DNA of 64,000 nt from Solirubrobacter sp963792915 (GCA_963792915.1 CAWBYD010000007.1:310001-374000), one strand, 5' to 3'; shown: positions 48,247 to 57,457, counted from the first letter of the stretch. Program-made: numbers and translations. Notes: generated by a model not told the origin, from the sequence alone.

Positions 48247-49448
48247 ACTTCGAGCCGACCGAGCGCGGGAAGGACTACCAGGAGCGCGTGACCGCGTTCA
48301 TGGACGAGGTCCTCTACCCCGCCGAGCCCGTCTACGAGCGCCAGATGCGCGACGCCGCCGATCCGCACTTCCAGCCGCCGATCATCGAGGAGCTCAAGAC
48401 CGAGGCCCAGCGGCGCGGGCTGTGGAACCTCTTCCACCCGCACCCCGAGTGGGGTCCCGGCCTGACGAACGCGGATTACGCGCCGCTGGCCGAGATCATG
48501 GGCCGCAGCCCGGCGCTCGCGCCCGAGGCGATGAACTGCTCGGCCCCGGACACCGGCAACATGGAGGTGCTGACGCTGTTCGGCACCGACGAGCACAAGG
48601 AGCGCTGGCTGCGGCCGCTGCTGGCGGGCGAGATCCGCTCGGCCTTCGCGATGACCGAGCCGGCCGTCGCCTCCTCGGACGCCACCAACATCGAGATGAC
48701 GATCGAGCGCGACGGCGACGCCTACGTCCTCAACGGGCGCAAGTGGTGGGCGTCGAACGCGCTGCACGCCAACTGCAAGGTCCTGATCGTGATGGGCAAG
48801 ACCGACCCCGACGGGCCGGTGCGCCGCCAGCAGAGCATGCTGGTGATGCCGCTCGACACGCCCGGCATCACGATCGTCCGCAGCCTGCCGGTGTTCGGCT
48901 ATCACGACCGCGAGGGCCACGCCGAGCTGCTGTTCGAGGACGTCCGCGTGCCGGTCAGCTCGCTGCTGGCCGGCGAGGGCGACGGGTTCATGATCAGCCA
49001 GGCGCGGCTCGGGCCGGGGCGCATCCACCACTGCATGCGGCTGATCGGGATGGCCGAGCGCGCGCTCGACCTGCTGTGCCAGCGCGCGCTCGCGCGCGTG
49101 ACGTTCGGCAAGCCGGTGGCCGAGAACGCGAACGTCCAGGACTGGATCGCGGAGGCGCGGATCGACCTCGAGATGGTCCGGCTGCTCACGCTCAAGACCG
49201 CGTGGCTGATGGACACCGTCGGCAACCGCCACGCGCGCGTGGAGATCGCCGCGATCAAGGTCGCCGCCCCCAACGTCGCGCTGAAGATCATCGACCGCGC
49301 GATCCAGGTCCACGGCGGCGGTGGCGTGTCCGACGACTTCCCACTCGCCGGGCTGTACGCGCACGCCCGCACGCTGCGGCTCGCCGACGGGCCCGACGAG
49401 GTCCACAAGCGCACGATCGCGCAGCGCGAGCTGCGGCGCTGGACCTGA
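48243..49448 (+). CDS. Acyl-CoA dehydrogenase
   Basis: A 401-residue FAD enzyme: FAMTEPAVASSDATNIEMTI, GRKWWASNALHANCKVLIVMGKT, RLGPGRIHHCMRLIGMAERALDLLCQRAL, FGKPVAENANVQDWIAEARIDLEM, IQVHGGGGVSDDFPLAGLYAHARTLRLADGPDEVHKRTIA. This is the ACAD10/11-like subgroup acting on longer or branched acyl-CoAs. It is cotranscribed with the SDR and followed after 1 bp by a hydrolase. Confidence 0.93.
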   Translation: MNFEPTERGKDYQERVTAFMDEVLYPAEPVYERQMRDAADPHFQPPIIEELKTEAQRRGLWNLFHPHPEWGPGLTNADYAPLAEIMGRSPALAPEAMNCSAPDTGNMEVLTLFGTDEHKERWLRPLLAGEIRSAFAMTEPAVASSDATNIEMTIERDGDAYVLNGRKWWASNALHANCKVLIVMGKTDPDGPVRRQQSMLVMPLDTPGITIVRSLPVFGYHDREGHAELLFEDVRVPVSSLLAGEGDGFMISQARLGPGRIHHCMRLIGMAERALDLLCQRALARVTFGKPVAENANVQDWIAEARIDLEMVRLLTLKTAWLMDTVGNRHARVEIAAIKVAAPNVALKIIDRAIQVHGGGGVSDDFPLAGLYAHARTLRLADGPDEVHKRTIAQRELRRWT

Positions 49449-49449
49449 G

Positions 49450-50148
49450 ATGACGGCGCCGCCGATCTGGCGCGAGGCGGGCATCGGCCTGGAGCTGGCG
49501 GCGCTGCTGCGCGACCCGGTGTGGCGTGGCGCCGGCGTGCCGCACGGCGGCGACCGCCCCGTGCTGCTGATCCCGGGCTTCCTGGCCGGCGACCGCTCGC
49601 TGCTGGTGCTGGCGCGCTGGCTGCGGCGGCGCGGCTACCGGCCGCTGCGGGCCGGCATCCAGTCCAACCGCGACTGCGCCGAGCGCACGCTGGCGCGGCT
49701 GGAGGAGCGCCTGGAGCCCGGCACCGCGATCATCGGGCAGAGCCGCGGCGGCGTGCTGGCGCGCGCGCTGGCCGTGCGCCGCCCGGAGCTCGTGCGCGGC
49801 GTGGTCGCGCTCGGCAGCCCGATCCTCGACCAGCTCGACGTGCACCCGCTCGTCCACGGCGTCGTGCGCCAGGTGGCGGCGCTCGGCGACCGCGGCGTCG
49901 GTGGGATGTTCTCGACCGAATGCGGTGCGGGCACGTGCTGCGCGCGCTTCAGGACCGAGATCGCGGCGCCGTTCCCGCGCGGCGTCGGCTTCGTGAGCGT
50001 GTACTCGCGTTCGGACGGGATCGTCAACTGGCGCGCGTGCCTGGACCCGGCGGCGCGCCACGTCGAGGTGCGCAGCTCCCACGGCGGGATGAACGCGCAC
50101 CCCGGCGTCTACCGCGCGCTCGCCGAGGCGCTCCCGGAGTTCCCGTAG
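49450..50148 (+). CDS. Alpha/beta hydrolase (esterase/lipase-like)
   Basis: A 232-residue protein: PVLLIPGFLAGDRSLLVLARWLRRRGY, IIGQSRGGVLARALA (nucleophile elbow GQSRG), VVALGSPILDQL, SVYSRSDGIVNWRAC (acid Asp) and SSHGGMNAHPGVY (catalytic His). It resembles small lipases or acylhydrolases. Two adjacent Cys (CGAGTCC) are present. The last 40 bp are antisense to the TetR gene. Confidence 0.85.
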   Translation: MTAPPIWREAGIGLELAALLRDPVWRGAGVPHGGDRPVLLIPGFLAGDRSLLVLARWLRRRGYRPLRAGIQSNRDCAERTLARLEERLEPGTAIIGQSRGGVLARALAVRRPELVRGVVALGSPILDQLDVHPLVHGVVRQVAALGDRGVGGMFSTECGAGTCCARFRTEIAAPFPRGVGFVSVYSRSDGIVNWRACLDPAARHVEVRSSHGGMNAHPGVYRALAEALPEFP

Positions 50149-50729
50149 ACGGTCCGCAGCCACACCGCGGCCAGCGTGTCGACCAGCTCGCGGTCGGCGC
50201 GCGGCGGGCGCCGGTCGGCCTCCAGGAACGCGTTGTGGTTCATGCCGATCAGCACCGCGGCGAGCGCGCGGGCGTCGGGCGGCGGCGGCTCGGTGCGCTC
50301 GCGCTCGAGCTGCGCCGCGGTCGCGTCGATGAAGCGGCGCGAGACGGCGTCCCAGAGCTGCCGCAGCTCGGGGTCGGCCTCGCGCGCGTGCCAGGTGGCG
50401 CGCAGGACCGTGCCGTGCTGGCGCCAGAGCGCGAGGTTGGCCTCGAGCGTGCGCCGGATCGCCGCCTCGGGCGACTCGTCGCTGCGCCGCAGCCACGCCT
50501 CCGAGGAGCGGTAGAGCTCGTCGGTGATGCGCTCGGCCAGCGTGCGCAGCACCGCCTCGCGCGAGGCGAAGTAGAAGTAGAACGACGGCCGCGAGATGCC
50601 GGCGGCGGCGGCCAGCTCGTCGATCGCGATGCCGGCCAGCGGCCGCTCGGCGAGCAGCCGCTCCGCGTGGTCGAGGATCGCCTGCTCGGCCAGGTCGCCC
50701 TTGGGGGCGCTGCGCCGGCGCGACGTCAT
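50109..50729 (-). CDS. TetR-family regulator (EthR-like)
   Basis: A 206-residue protein with N-terminal HTH: AILDHAERLLAERPLAGIAIDELAAAAGISRPSFYFYFASREAVL. The ligand domain includes WHAREADPELRQLWDAVSRRFID and IGMNHNAFLEADR, as in EthR-like proteins that sense lipophilic ligands. It is divergent from a second TetR gene with only 16 bp between start codons. A target in the flanking lipid genes is likely. Confidence 0.9.
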   Translation of the reverse strand: MTSRRRSAPKGDLAEQAILDHAERLLAERPLAGIAIDELAAAAGISRPSFYFYFASREAVLRTLAERITDELYRSSEAWLRRSDESPEAAIRRTLEANLALWRQHGTVLRATWHAREADPELRQLWDAVSRRFIDATAAQLERERTEPPPPDARALAAVLIGMNHNAFLEADRRPPRADRELVDTLAAVWLRTVYGNSGSASASAR

Positions 50730-50745
50730 CGGCGCGAGTTTAGAG

Positions 50746-51366
50746 ATGGCGGCTGAGCGCGAGCCTCCGCGGACGGCGCGCGGCGAGCGCACGCGCGCCG
50801 CGCTCGTCGCCGCCGCCCGGGCGGTGTTCGAGCGCGACGGCTACCTCAACGCGCGGCTGGTCGACATCACTGCGCAGGCGGGCCTGGCGACCGGCTCGTT
50901 CTACACGTACTTCACGAACAAGCAGGAGGTCTTCGCGGCGGTGCTCGCCGAGGTGCAGGAGGAGATGCTGCACCCGCACGTGCGCGAGATGACCGACACG
51001 GAGGACCCGGTCGCGCTGATCGAGGCCGCCAACCGCGCCTACCTCGCCGCCTACCGGCGCAACGCCGCGCTGATGCGCCTCCTCGACGAGGTCGCGAACA
51101 TCGACGACGACGTGCGCGACCTGCGCCGGCAGCGCGCGCGGGCGTTCACGGAGCGCAACGCGCGCAGCATCCGCGACCTGCAGGCGCGCGGGCTCGCCGA
51201 CCCCGCGCTCGATCCGGAGCTCGCGGCGAGCGCGCTGTCGACGATGGTCAGCCGCACCGCCTACGCCGCGTTCGTGCACGGCGAGCCGTGGGATCCGGAG
51301 GCGCTGGCCGCCACGCTCACGCGGCTGTGGGCCAACGCCCTGCGCCTCGACAACCCGTCGACTTAA
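50746..51366 (+). CDS. TetR-family regulator
   Basis: A 206-residue protein: RTRAALVAAARAVFERDGYLNARLVDITAQAGLATGSFYTYFTNKQEVFAAVLAEV is a full TetR HTH, followed by a ligand domain with AYLAAYRRNAALMRLLDEVANIDDDVRDLRRQRA. It probably controls the downstream oxidoreductase/acyl-CoA dehydrogenase operon, which begins 26 bp after its stop and has a CGACATGTCG palindrome in the gap. Confidence 0.9.
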   Translation: MAAEREPPRTARGERTRAALVAAARAVFERDGYLNARLVDITAQAGLATGSFYTYFTNKQEVFAAVLAEVQEEMLHPHVREMTDTEDPVALIEAANRAYLAAYRRNAALMRLLDEVANIDDDVRDLRRQRARAFTERNARSIRDLQARGLADPALDPELAASALSTMVSRTAYAAFVHGEPWDPEALAATLTRLWANALRLDNPST

Positions 51367-51368
51367 CC

Positions 51369-51378
51369 CGACATGTCG
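51369..51378. promoter_or_regulatory. CGACATGTCG palindrome upstream of the MDR gene
   Basis: A perfect 10-bp palindrome 14 bp before GTG 51393, in the short gap after the TetR gene. It is a plausible TetR operator half-site pair. Short palindromes of this length also arise by chance. Confidence 0.4.
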
Positions 51379-51392
51379 TCTAGGCTCGCGTG

Positions 51393-52394
51393 GTGAGCAA
51401 CCGTCAGATCCGCCTCGCCGCGCGTCCCAGCGGCGAGGTCAAGCCCAGCGACTGGGAGCATGTCTCCGAGCCGGCCGCCGCGCCCGCCGAAGGCCAGTTC
51501 GCGGCGCGCACGCGCGCGGTTTCGCTCGACCCGGCGATGCGCGGCTGGCTCGACGACCGACCCTCGTACGTCCCGCCCGTCGGCCTCGGCGACGTGATGC
51601 GGGCCGGCTCGGTCGTCGAGGTCACGGAGTCAAACCACCCGGACTTCGCCGTCGGCGATCACGTCGTCGGCATGTTCGGCGCCCAGACCCACGTCGTCTC
51701 GGACGGGCGCGGCGCGACCAAGGTCGACCTCTCGCGCGCGCCCGCGGCGACCTACCTCGGCGCGCTCGGCATGACCGGGATGACCGCGTACTTCGGGCTG
51801 CTGGACGTCGGCGCGCTGCAGGAGGGCGACACGGTCGCGGTCTCCGGCGCGGCGGGCGCGGTCGGCTCGGTCGCGGGGCAGATCGCCAAGCTCAAGGGCT
51901 GCCGCGTGATCGGGATCGCCGGCGGGCCGGAGAAGTGCGCCCTGCTGGTCGACGAGCTCGGCTTCGACGCCGCGATCGACTACCGCGCCGGGAGCGTCGC
52001 CCGCGCGCTGCGCGCCCACGCGCCCGACGGCATCGACGTCTACTTCGACAACGTCGGCGGGGACATCCTCGACGCCGCGCTGGTCAACCTCGCGCTGCAC
52101 GCGCGGATCGTGATCTGCGGCGCCATCAGCCAGTACCAGGCCGAGCAGCGCAGGGGCCCGGCCAATTACATGATGCTGCTCGTCCGGCGCTCGCGCATGG
52201 AGGGCTTCGTCGTCTTCGACTTCGCGAAGCGCTATGGCGAGGCGGCGGCCGAGCTGGGCGCCTGGATCGCCGACGGGCGCCTGAAGGTCTTCGAGCACGT
52301 CGTGCGCGGGAGCATCGACGACTTCCCGGAGACACTGCAGATGCTCTTCCGCGGCGAGAACGTCGGCAAGCTGGTCCTGGAACTGGAGGAGTAG
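51393..52394 (+). CDS. NADP-dependent medium-chain oxidoreductase (alkenal/prostaglandin-reductase type)
   Basis: A 333-residue zinc-free MDR protein: RQIRLAARPSGEVKPSDWEHV, SLDPAMRGWLDDRPSYVPPVGLGDVMRAG, YLGALGMTGMTAYFGLLDVG, VAVSGAAGAVGSVAGQIAKLKGCRVIGIAGG (nucleotide loop), DVYFDNVGGDILDAAL, GPANYMMLLVRRSRMEGFVVFD. It reduces alpha,beta-unsaturated carbonyls. GTG 51390 is an alternative start. The stop TAG is directly followed by the ATG of the next gene. Confidence 0.92.
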   Translation: MSNRQIRLAARPSGEVKPSDWEHVSEPAAAPAEGQFAARTRAVSLDPAMRGWLDDRPSYVPPVGLGDVMRAGSVVEVTESNHPDFAVGDHVVGMFGAQTHVVSDGRGATKVDLSRAPAATYLGALGMTGMTAYFGLLDVGALQEGDTVAVSGAAGAVGSVAGQIAKLKGCRVIGIAGGPEKCALLVDELGFDAAIDYRAGSVARALRAHAPDGIDVYFDNVGGDILDAALVNLALHARIVICGAISQYQAEQRRGPANYMMLLVRRSRMEGFVVFDFAKRYGEAAAELGAWIADGRLKVFEHVVRGSIDDFPETLQMLFRGENVGKLVLELEE

Positions 52395-53534
52395 ATGGAT
52401 CTGACGTTCTCCGAGCGCGAGCTCGCGTTCCGCGACGCGCTGCGCGGCTGGCTCGACGACCACCATCCGGGCGAGGAGCCCGACGGCGACGAGGACGCCC
52501 ACTACGCCTGGCGGCGCGACTTCCAGCGCCGGCTCGCCGCCGGCGGCTACGCGGCCGTGCACTGGCCGCCCGAGTACGGCGGCCGCGGCGCGACGATGAC
52601 CGAGTCGGCGATCTTCTACGAGGAGCTCGCGCGCTCGGGCTCGCCGCTCCCCGCCAACGTCCTGGGGCTGCTGCTGGCCGGGCCGACGATCATGCGCTGG
52701 GGCACCGACGCCCAGAAGGAGCGCTTCCTGGGGCCGATCGTCAGCGCCGAGGAGATCTGGTGCCAGGGCTTCTCCGAGCCCGACGCGGGCTCTGACCTGG
52801 CGAGCCTCAAGACGCGCGCGGTGCCCGACGGCGACGAGTGGGTCGTAACGGGCCAGAAGGTCTGGACCTCAGGCGCGCAGTACTCGAAGTGGTGCATGCT
52901 CGTCGCGCGCACCGACGCCGGCGCGCCCAAGCACAAGGGCCTCACCTATTTCCTGCTCGACATGGAGCAGCCCGGCGTGCAGGTCATGCCGCTGCGCCAG
53001 ATCACCGGCTCGCCGGAGTTCAACGAGCTGTTCCTGGAGGGCGCGCGCGTGCCGGCCGAGAACGTGCTGGGCGGCGTCGGCAACGGCTGGCAGGTCGCGC
53101 TGACCACGCTGATGTCCGAGCGCTCCGGGCTCGCGTTCTTCCTGCAGGTGCGCCTGCGCCAGCAGCTCGACCGGCTGTTCGAGGAGGCCGCCGCCGAGGG
53201 CGCGCTCGAGGACCCGGTGATCGCCGACCGCCTGGGCGACCTGCACCTGCGCGCCGAGGTGATCCGGCTCACCGCCTACCGCGGGCTGACCGCGACGCAG
53301 AAGTACGGGCAGCCAGGGCCCGAGGGCTCGCTGACCAAGTGGATGTGGTCGGACGCCAACCAGGCGCTGACCCAGCTCGCCGCCGACGTGCTCGGCCCGC
53401 GCGCGCTGCGCGACGGCGACCCGTGGGCCTACGAGCTGCTGCGCGCCCGCGGCAACTCGATCGAGGGGGGCACGACCGAGGTGCTCAAGAACATCGTCGC
53501 CGAGCGCGTGCTCGGGCTCCCGAAGGCGAGGTAG
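52395..53534 (+). CDS. Acyl-CoA dehydrogenase (large-type subunit)
   Basis: A 379-residue protein: WPPEYGGRGATMTESAIFYEELARSG, WCQGFSEPDAGSDLASLKTRA (FAD/substrate loop), GQKVWTSGAQYSKWCMLVART, SPEFNELFLEGARVPAENVLGGVGNGWQVALTTLMSERSG, and C-terminal GNSIEGGTTEVLKNIVAERVLGLPK with the catalytic-Glu region. Immediate pairing with a shorter homologue suggests an alpha2beta2 dehydrogenase like the FadE pairs of mycobacterial steroid side-chain oxidation. Confidence 0.92.
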   Translation: MDLTFSERELAFRDALRGWLDDHHPGEEPDGDEDAHYAWRRDFQRRLAAGGYAAVHWPPEYGGRGATMTESAIFYEELARSGSPLPANVLGLLLAGPTIMRWGTDAQKERFLGPIVSAEEIWCQGFSEPDAGSDLASLKTRAVPDGDEWVVTGQKVWTSGAQYSKWCMLVARTDAGAPKHKGLTYFLLDMEQPGVQVMPLRQITGSPEFNELFLEGARVPAENVLGGVGNGWQVALTTLMSERSGLAFFLQVRLRQQLDRLFEEAAAEGALEDPVIADRLGDLHLRAEVIRLTAYRGLTATQKYGQPGPEGSLTKWMWSDANQALTQLAADVLGPRALRDGDPWAYELLRARGNSIEGGTTEVLKNIVAERVLGLPKAR

Positions 53535-53536
53535 CC

Positions 53537-54511
53537 ATGGACTTCGATCTCAGCGCCGACCAGAAGGAGATCAAGGGCGTCGCGCGCGAGCTGCTGGCGG
53601 CCCGCGCGCCGTTCGCGAAGCTGCGCGAGGCGGCCGAGTGCGGCGCCTACGACGTCGCGCTGTGGGCCGAGCTGGTCGAACTCGGGTGGCCCGGGATCGC
53701 GGTCCCGGAGGCCTACGGCGGGCAGGGCCTCGGTGCCGTCGAGCTCGCCGTGCTGGCCGAGGAGCTCGGCTACGCGTGCGCCGCGACGCCGTTCCTCTCG
53801 ACCGCGGTCGCCGCCGCCGTGATCGCGGCCGAGGGCAGCGACGCGCAGCGCGAGCGCTGGCTTCCGGGGCTCGTCGCCGGCGAGCTGACGGCTGGGCTCG
53901 GGACACGCGAGCTGGCGGCCGACGCCACCGGCGCGGACGTCGTCGTGCTGCTCGAGGGCGCCCTCGTCGAGGCGCCGGAGACCGAGCCGCTCGAGATGCT
54001 CGACCCGACGCGCCGGTTCGCGACCGTCGCGGGCGACGCCGCGCCGCTCGGGGCCGGCACGGGCGACCGGGCGCGCACGGCGCTCGCCGCCGAGGTGGTC
54101 GGCGTCGCGCAGCGCGCGCTCGACATGACGCTCGCCTTTGTGAAGGAGCGCAAGCAGTTCGGCGTCCCCGTGGGGTCCTTCCAGGCCGTCTCACACCGCT
54201 GCGCGCAGATGCTCCTGCACACCGAGAGCGCGCGCTCGACCGCCTACTACGCCGCCTGGGCGGCCGACGCCGACCCGGCCCGGCTGCCCGAGGCCGCCGC
54301 GCTGGCGGCCGCGGCCGCCGCCGACGGCGGGCGCGAGGTCACCGCGAGCGCGATCCAGGCCCACGGCGGGATCGGCTTCACGTGGGAGGCCGACGTGCAC
54401 TGGCTCTACAAGCGCGCGCAGCTCGACGCGGCGCTGCTCGGCGGCGCGGCGCGCCACCGCGCGGCGCTCGCGCGGCTGGCGACCGAGCGGGTGCTGACGG
54501 CCGCGACCTGA
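53537..54511 (+). CDS. Acyl-CoA dehydrogenase (short partner subunit)
   Basis: The protein has 324 residues, ~55 shorter than its partner. GWPGIAVPEAYGGQGLGAVELAVLAEELGYACAATPFLST is followed by a reduced middle domain lacking the TEPxxGSD loop, then VKERKQFGVPVGSFQAVSHRCAQMLLHTESARS and AIQAHGGIGFTWEADVHWLYKRAQLDAALLG. The C-terminal catalytic-Glu segment is absent. Loss of these parts is typical of the non-catalytic beta subunit of heteromeric FadE pairs. Confidence 0.9.
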   Translation: MDFDLSADQKEIKGVARELLAARAPFAKLREAAECGAYDVALWAELVELGWPGIAVPEAYGGQGLGAVELAVLAEELGYACAATPFLSTAVAAAVIAAEGSDAQRERWLPGLVAGELTAGLGTRELAADATGADVVVLLEGALVEAPETEPLEMLDPTRRFATVAGDAAPLGAGTGDRARTALAAEVVGVAQRALDMTLAFVKERKQFGVPVGSFQAVSHRCAQMLLHTESARSTAYYAAWAADADPARLPEAAALAAAAAADGGREVTASAIQAHGGIGFTWEADVHWLYKRAQLDAALLGGAARHRAALARLATERVLTAAT

Positions 54512-54529
54512 TCGCGCAACAGTTCCCCC

Positions 54530-55909
54530 ATGGAGACGATGACGGCGCTCGACGCGTCCTTCCTGCACGTCGAGGACGCGGTGAGCCACATGCACATCGG
54601 GTCGGTCGGGATCTTCGAGGGCCCGCCGCCCGCGCACGCCGACGTGCTGGCCGCGGTCGAGGCCAAGCTGCCGCTCGTCCCCCGCTACCGCCAGAAGGTG
54701 CGCGAGCTCCCGCTGGCTGTCGGGCGCCCGCTGTGGATCGACGATCCGCACTTCAACCTCGACTATCACGTGCGCCGCAGCGCGCTGCCCGCGCCCGGCG
54801 GCCACCAGGAGCTGCGCAATCTGGTCGGCCGCGTGATGGCGCAGCAGCTGGACCGCACCAAGCCGCTGTGGGAGATGTGGGTCGTCGAGGGCGTCGGCGA
54901 GGGACGCTGGGCGCTACTCAGCAAGGTCCACCACGCGATGGTCGACGGCGTGGCGGCGACCGATCTGCTGAGCGTCCTGCTCGACACCGAGCGCGACGCC
55001 GCGGTCGCCGCCGCGCCCGCCTGGGTGCCCGAGCCCGAGCCGAGCCTGCCGGCGGCGATCGCCGCGGCGCTGGGCGCGCAGGTGCGCGAGCCTCTGGACG
55101 GCATGCGCGGCCTCGCCCGTCACCCCCGCGCCGTCGCCTCGCGGGTCGGCGCGCTGGCCGGCGGCCTGACGAGCTACGTGCGCGTGCTGGGGCGCGGGAC
55201 CGACTCCTCGCTCAACGGCCCGATCGGCCCGCACCGGCGCTGGGCGTGGGCGAGCGCGCGGCTCGCCGAGGTCAAGACGATCCGTGCCGCGCACGGCGGC
55301 AGCGTCAACGACGTGGTGCTGGCGGTGATCGCGCGCGGGTTCCGCGACCTGCTGCTCGGTCGCGGCGAGCCGGTCGCCGGCCGCACCCTGCGCACGCTCG
55401 TGCCGGTGTCGGTGCGCTCGGCGGGCGCTCATGGGACCTACGACAACCAGGTCTCGGCGATCTTCGCGGCGCTGCCGGTCGGCACCGCCGACGCCGGCGA
55501 GCGGCTGCAGACGGTGCGGGCCCAGATGGACGAGCTCAAGCGCTCCGGCCAGGCGGTGGCCGGCTCGACGCTCACGTCGCTGAGCGGCTTCGCGCCGCCG
55601 ATGCTGTTCGCGCTCGGCGCCCGCGTCGCGTCGGGCACGCCGCAGACGCTGGTCAACACCGTCACGACCAACGTGCCCGGCCCGCAGCATCCGATGTACC
55701 TGGCGGGGCGGCGGCTGCTGAACGCGTACCCGTTCGTACCGCTGGCGGGGCACGTGCGGATCGGCGTCGCGATCTTCTCCTACGACGGGAACCTCAACTT
55801 CGGCGTCACCGGCGAATACGACACCGCGCCCGACATCGACGTCCTGTGCCGGGGGATCGAGGCGGGGATCGCCGAGCTGCTCCCGCTGCCCAAGGAGGTC
55901 AACGCATGA
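54530..55909 (+). CDS. Wax ester synthase/diacylglycerol acyltransferase (WS/DGAT)
   Basis: A 459-residue protein: LDASFLHVEDAVSHMHIGSVGIFEG, the catalytic KVHHAMVDGVAATDLL (HHxxxDG, residues ~135-145), GSVNDVVLAVIARGFRDLL (ND motif), TYDNQVSAIFAALPVG and TTNVPGPQHPMYLAGRRLL. It esterifies acyl-CoA to fatty alcohols or diacylglycerol for neutral-lipid storage. It overlaps the following ligase by ATGA, suggesting supply of acyl-CoA by that enzyme. Confidence 0.94.
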   Translation: METMTALDASFLHVEDAVSHMHIGSVGIFEGPPPAHADVLAAVEAKLPLVPRYRQKVRELPLAVGRPLWIDDPHFNLDYHVRRSALPAPGGHQELRNLVGRVMAQQLDRTKPLWEMWVVEGVGEGRWALLSKVHHAMVDGVAATDLLSVLLDTERDAAVAAAPAWVPEPEPSLPAAIAAALGAQVREPLDGMRGLARHPRAVASRVGALAGGLTSYVRVLGRGTDSSLNGPIGPHRRWAWASARLAEVKTIRAAHGGSVNDVVLAVIARGFRDLLLGRGEPVAGRTLRTLVPVSVRSAGAHGTYDNQVSAIFAALPVGTADAGERLQTVRAQMDELKRSGQAVAGSTLTSLSGFAPPMLFALGARVASGTPQTLVNTVTTNVPGPQHPMYLAGRRLLNAYPFVPLAGHVRIGVAIFSYDGNLNFGVTGEYDTAPDIDVLCRGIEAGIAELLPLPKEVNA

Positions 55910-57378
55910 CGAACTTCGCGACGGTGTTCGCGCCCTCGGACCGCCCGGCGGTCAAGCTCGATGACGCGCTGCTCAGCTACGCGCAGCTCGACGCCGCCGC
56001 GGCGCGCGCGGCCGCGCTCCTGCGCTCGCACGGCGTCGGGCCGGGCGATCGCGTCGGGCTCCAGCTGCCGAACGTCCCCTACTTCCCGATCGTCTACTTC
56101 GGCGCGCTGCGCCTCGGCGCCGTCGTGGTGCCGATGAACCCGCTGCTGAAGGCGCGCGAGGTCGCGTACGCGCTGGGCGACTCGGGCGCGCGCGTGCTGG
56201 TCGCCTGGCACGCCTTCGCCGGCGAGGCGCGCGGCGGCGCCGAGCAGGCGCGCGCCGAGTGCATCCTGGTCAAGCCGGGCGAGTTCGAGCCGCTGCTGTT
56301 CGCCGCCGAGCCGGTCGCGCAGACCGCCGAGCGCGCCGACGGCGATCCCGCGGTGATCGTCTACACGTCCGGCACCACCGGCGCGCCCAAGGGCGCGACG
56401 CTCACGCACGCGAACCTCGCCGCCGGCGCGCGCGTCGGCCGCGACCTCGTCGACGCCGGGCCCGACTCGGTGACGGTGGCGACGCTGCCGCTCTTCCACG
56501 TCTTCGGCATGAGCTCGATCATGAACGTGAGCATGCTGGCCGGCGGGCTGCTGACGCTCGTGCCGCGCTTCGAGCCCGGCAAGGTGCTCGAGGTGATCGA
56601 GCGCGACCGCGCGACCACGTTCGGCGGCGTGCCGACGATGTACGGCGCGCTGCTGCACCACCCCGAGCGCGAGCGCTTCGACGTGTCGACGCTCAGGCTC
56701 TGCGTGTCGGGCGGCGCGTCGCTGCCGGTCGAGGTCCTGCGCGGCTTCGACGAGGCGTTCGGCTGCAAGGTGCTCGAGGGCTACGGGCTCTCGGAGACGA
56801 CCGGCATGGCGTCGTTCAACCCGCCCGACCGCGAGCGCAAGCCCGGCTCGATCGGGGTGCCGATCGGCGGGACCGAGATGCGCGTCGTCGACGACGACGG
56901 CAACGCGCTGCCGGCCGGCGAGCGCGGCGAGATCGTGATGCGCGGCCCGTTCGTCATGAGCGGCTACTGGAACCGCGAGGAGGCGACCGCCGAGGCGATG
57001 CGGGACGGCTGGTTTCACACCGGTGACATCGCGGTGGTCGACGAGGACGGCTACTTCTTCATCGTCGACCGCAAGAAGGACCTGATCATCCGCGGCGGCT
57101 ACAACGTCTACCCGCGCGAGCTGGAGGAGCTGCTCTACGAGCATCCCGCGGTGCTCGAGGCGGCGGTGCTCGGCTTCGCGCACGAGTCGCTCGGCGAGGA
57201 GGTCGCCGCGGTCGTGGTGCTCAAGGACGGCGCCAGCGCGCAGCCCGAGGAGCTGCGCGAGTACCTCAAGCAGCGCGTCGCCGCCTACAAGTACCCACGC
57301 GTCGTGACGATCGTCGACGAGCTCCCGAAGGGGCCGACGGGCAAGATCCTCAAGCGCGAGATCGAACTCCCGGCCTGA
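55906..57378 (+). CDS. fadD: Long-chain acyl-CoA ligase
   Basis: A 490-residue ANL enzyme: VIVYTSGTTGAPKGATLTHANL, LPLFHVFGMSSIMNVSMLAGG, GYGLSETTGMASFNPPDRERKPGSIG, MSGYWNREEATAEAMRDGWFHTGDIAVVDEDGYFFIVDRKKDLIIRGGYNVYPRELEE, and PKGPTGKILKREI with the catalytic Lys. It activates fatty acids to CoA thioesters. It is the last gene of the MDR-ACAD-ACAD-WS/DGAT-ligase unit and a hairpin follows the stop. Confidence 0.94.
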   Translation: MTNFATVFAPSDRPAVKLDDALLSYAQLDAAAARAAALLRSHGVGPGDRVGLQLPNVPYFPIVYFGALRLGAVVVPMNPLLKAREVAYALGDSGARVLVAWHAFAGEARGGAEQARAECILVKPGEFEPLLFAAEPVAQTAERADGDPAVIVYTSGTTGAPKGATLTHANLAAGARVGRDLVDAGPDSVTVATLPLFHVFGMSSIMNVSMLAGGLLTLVPRFEPGKVLEVIERDRATTFGGVPTMYGALLHHPERERFDVSTLRLCVSGGASLPVEVLRGFDEAFGCKVLEGYGLSETTGMASFNPPDRERKPGSIGVPIGGTEMRVVDDDGNALPAGERGEIVMRGPFVMSGYWNREEATAEAMRDGWFHTGDIAVVDEDGYFFIVDRKKDLIIRGGYNVYPRELEELLYEHPAVLEAAVLGFAHESLGEEVAAVVVLKDGASAQPEELREYLKQRVAAYKYPRVVTIVDELPKGPTGKILKREIELPA

Positions 57379-57381
57379 CGC

Positions 57382-57405
57382 GGAGGCGGCGTATCTGCCG
57401 CCTCC
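57382..57405 (+). terminator. Hairpin after the acyl-CoA ligase gene
   Basis: GGAGGCGGC and GCCGCCTCC pair perfectly (9 bp) across GTATCT, 3 bp after the TGA. There is no T-run, but position and symmetry fit a terminator. Confidence 0.7.
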
Positions 57406-57457
57406 CACGCTCGCTCCAACGGGTTGAACGCATCGACCTGCAGTGAGGACCGAGCCG

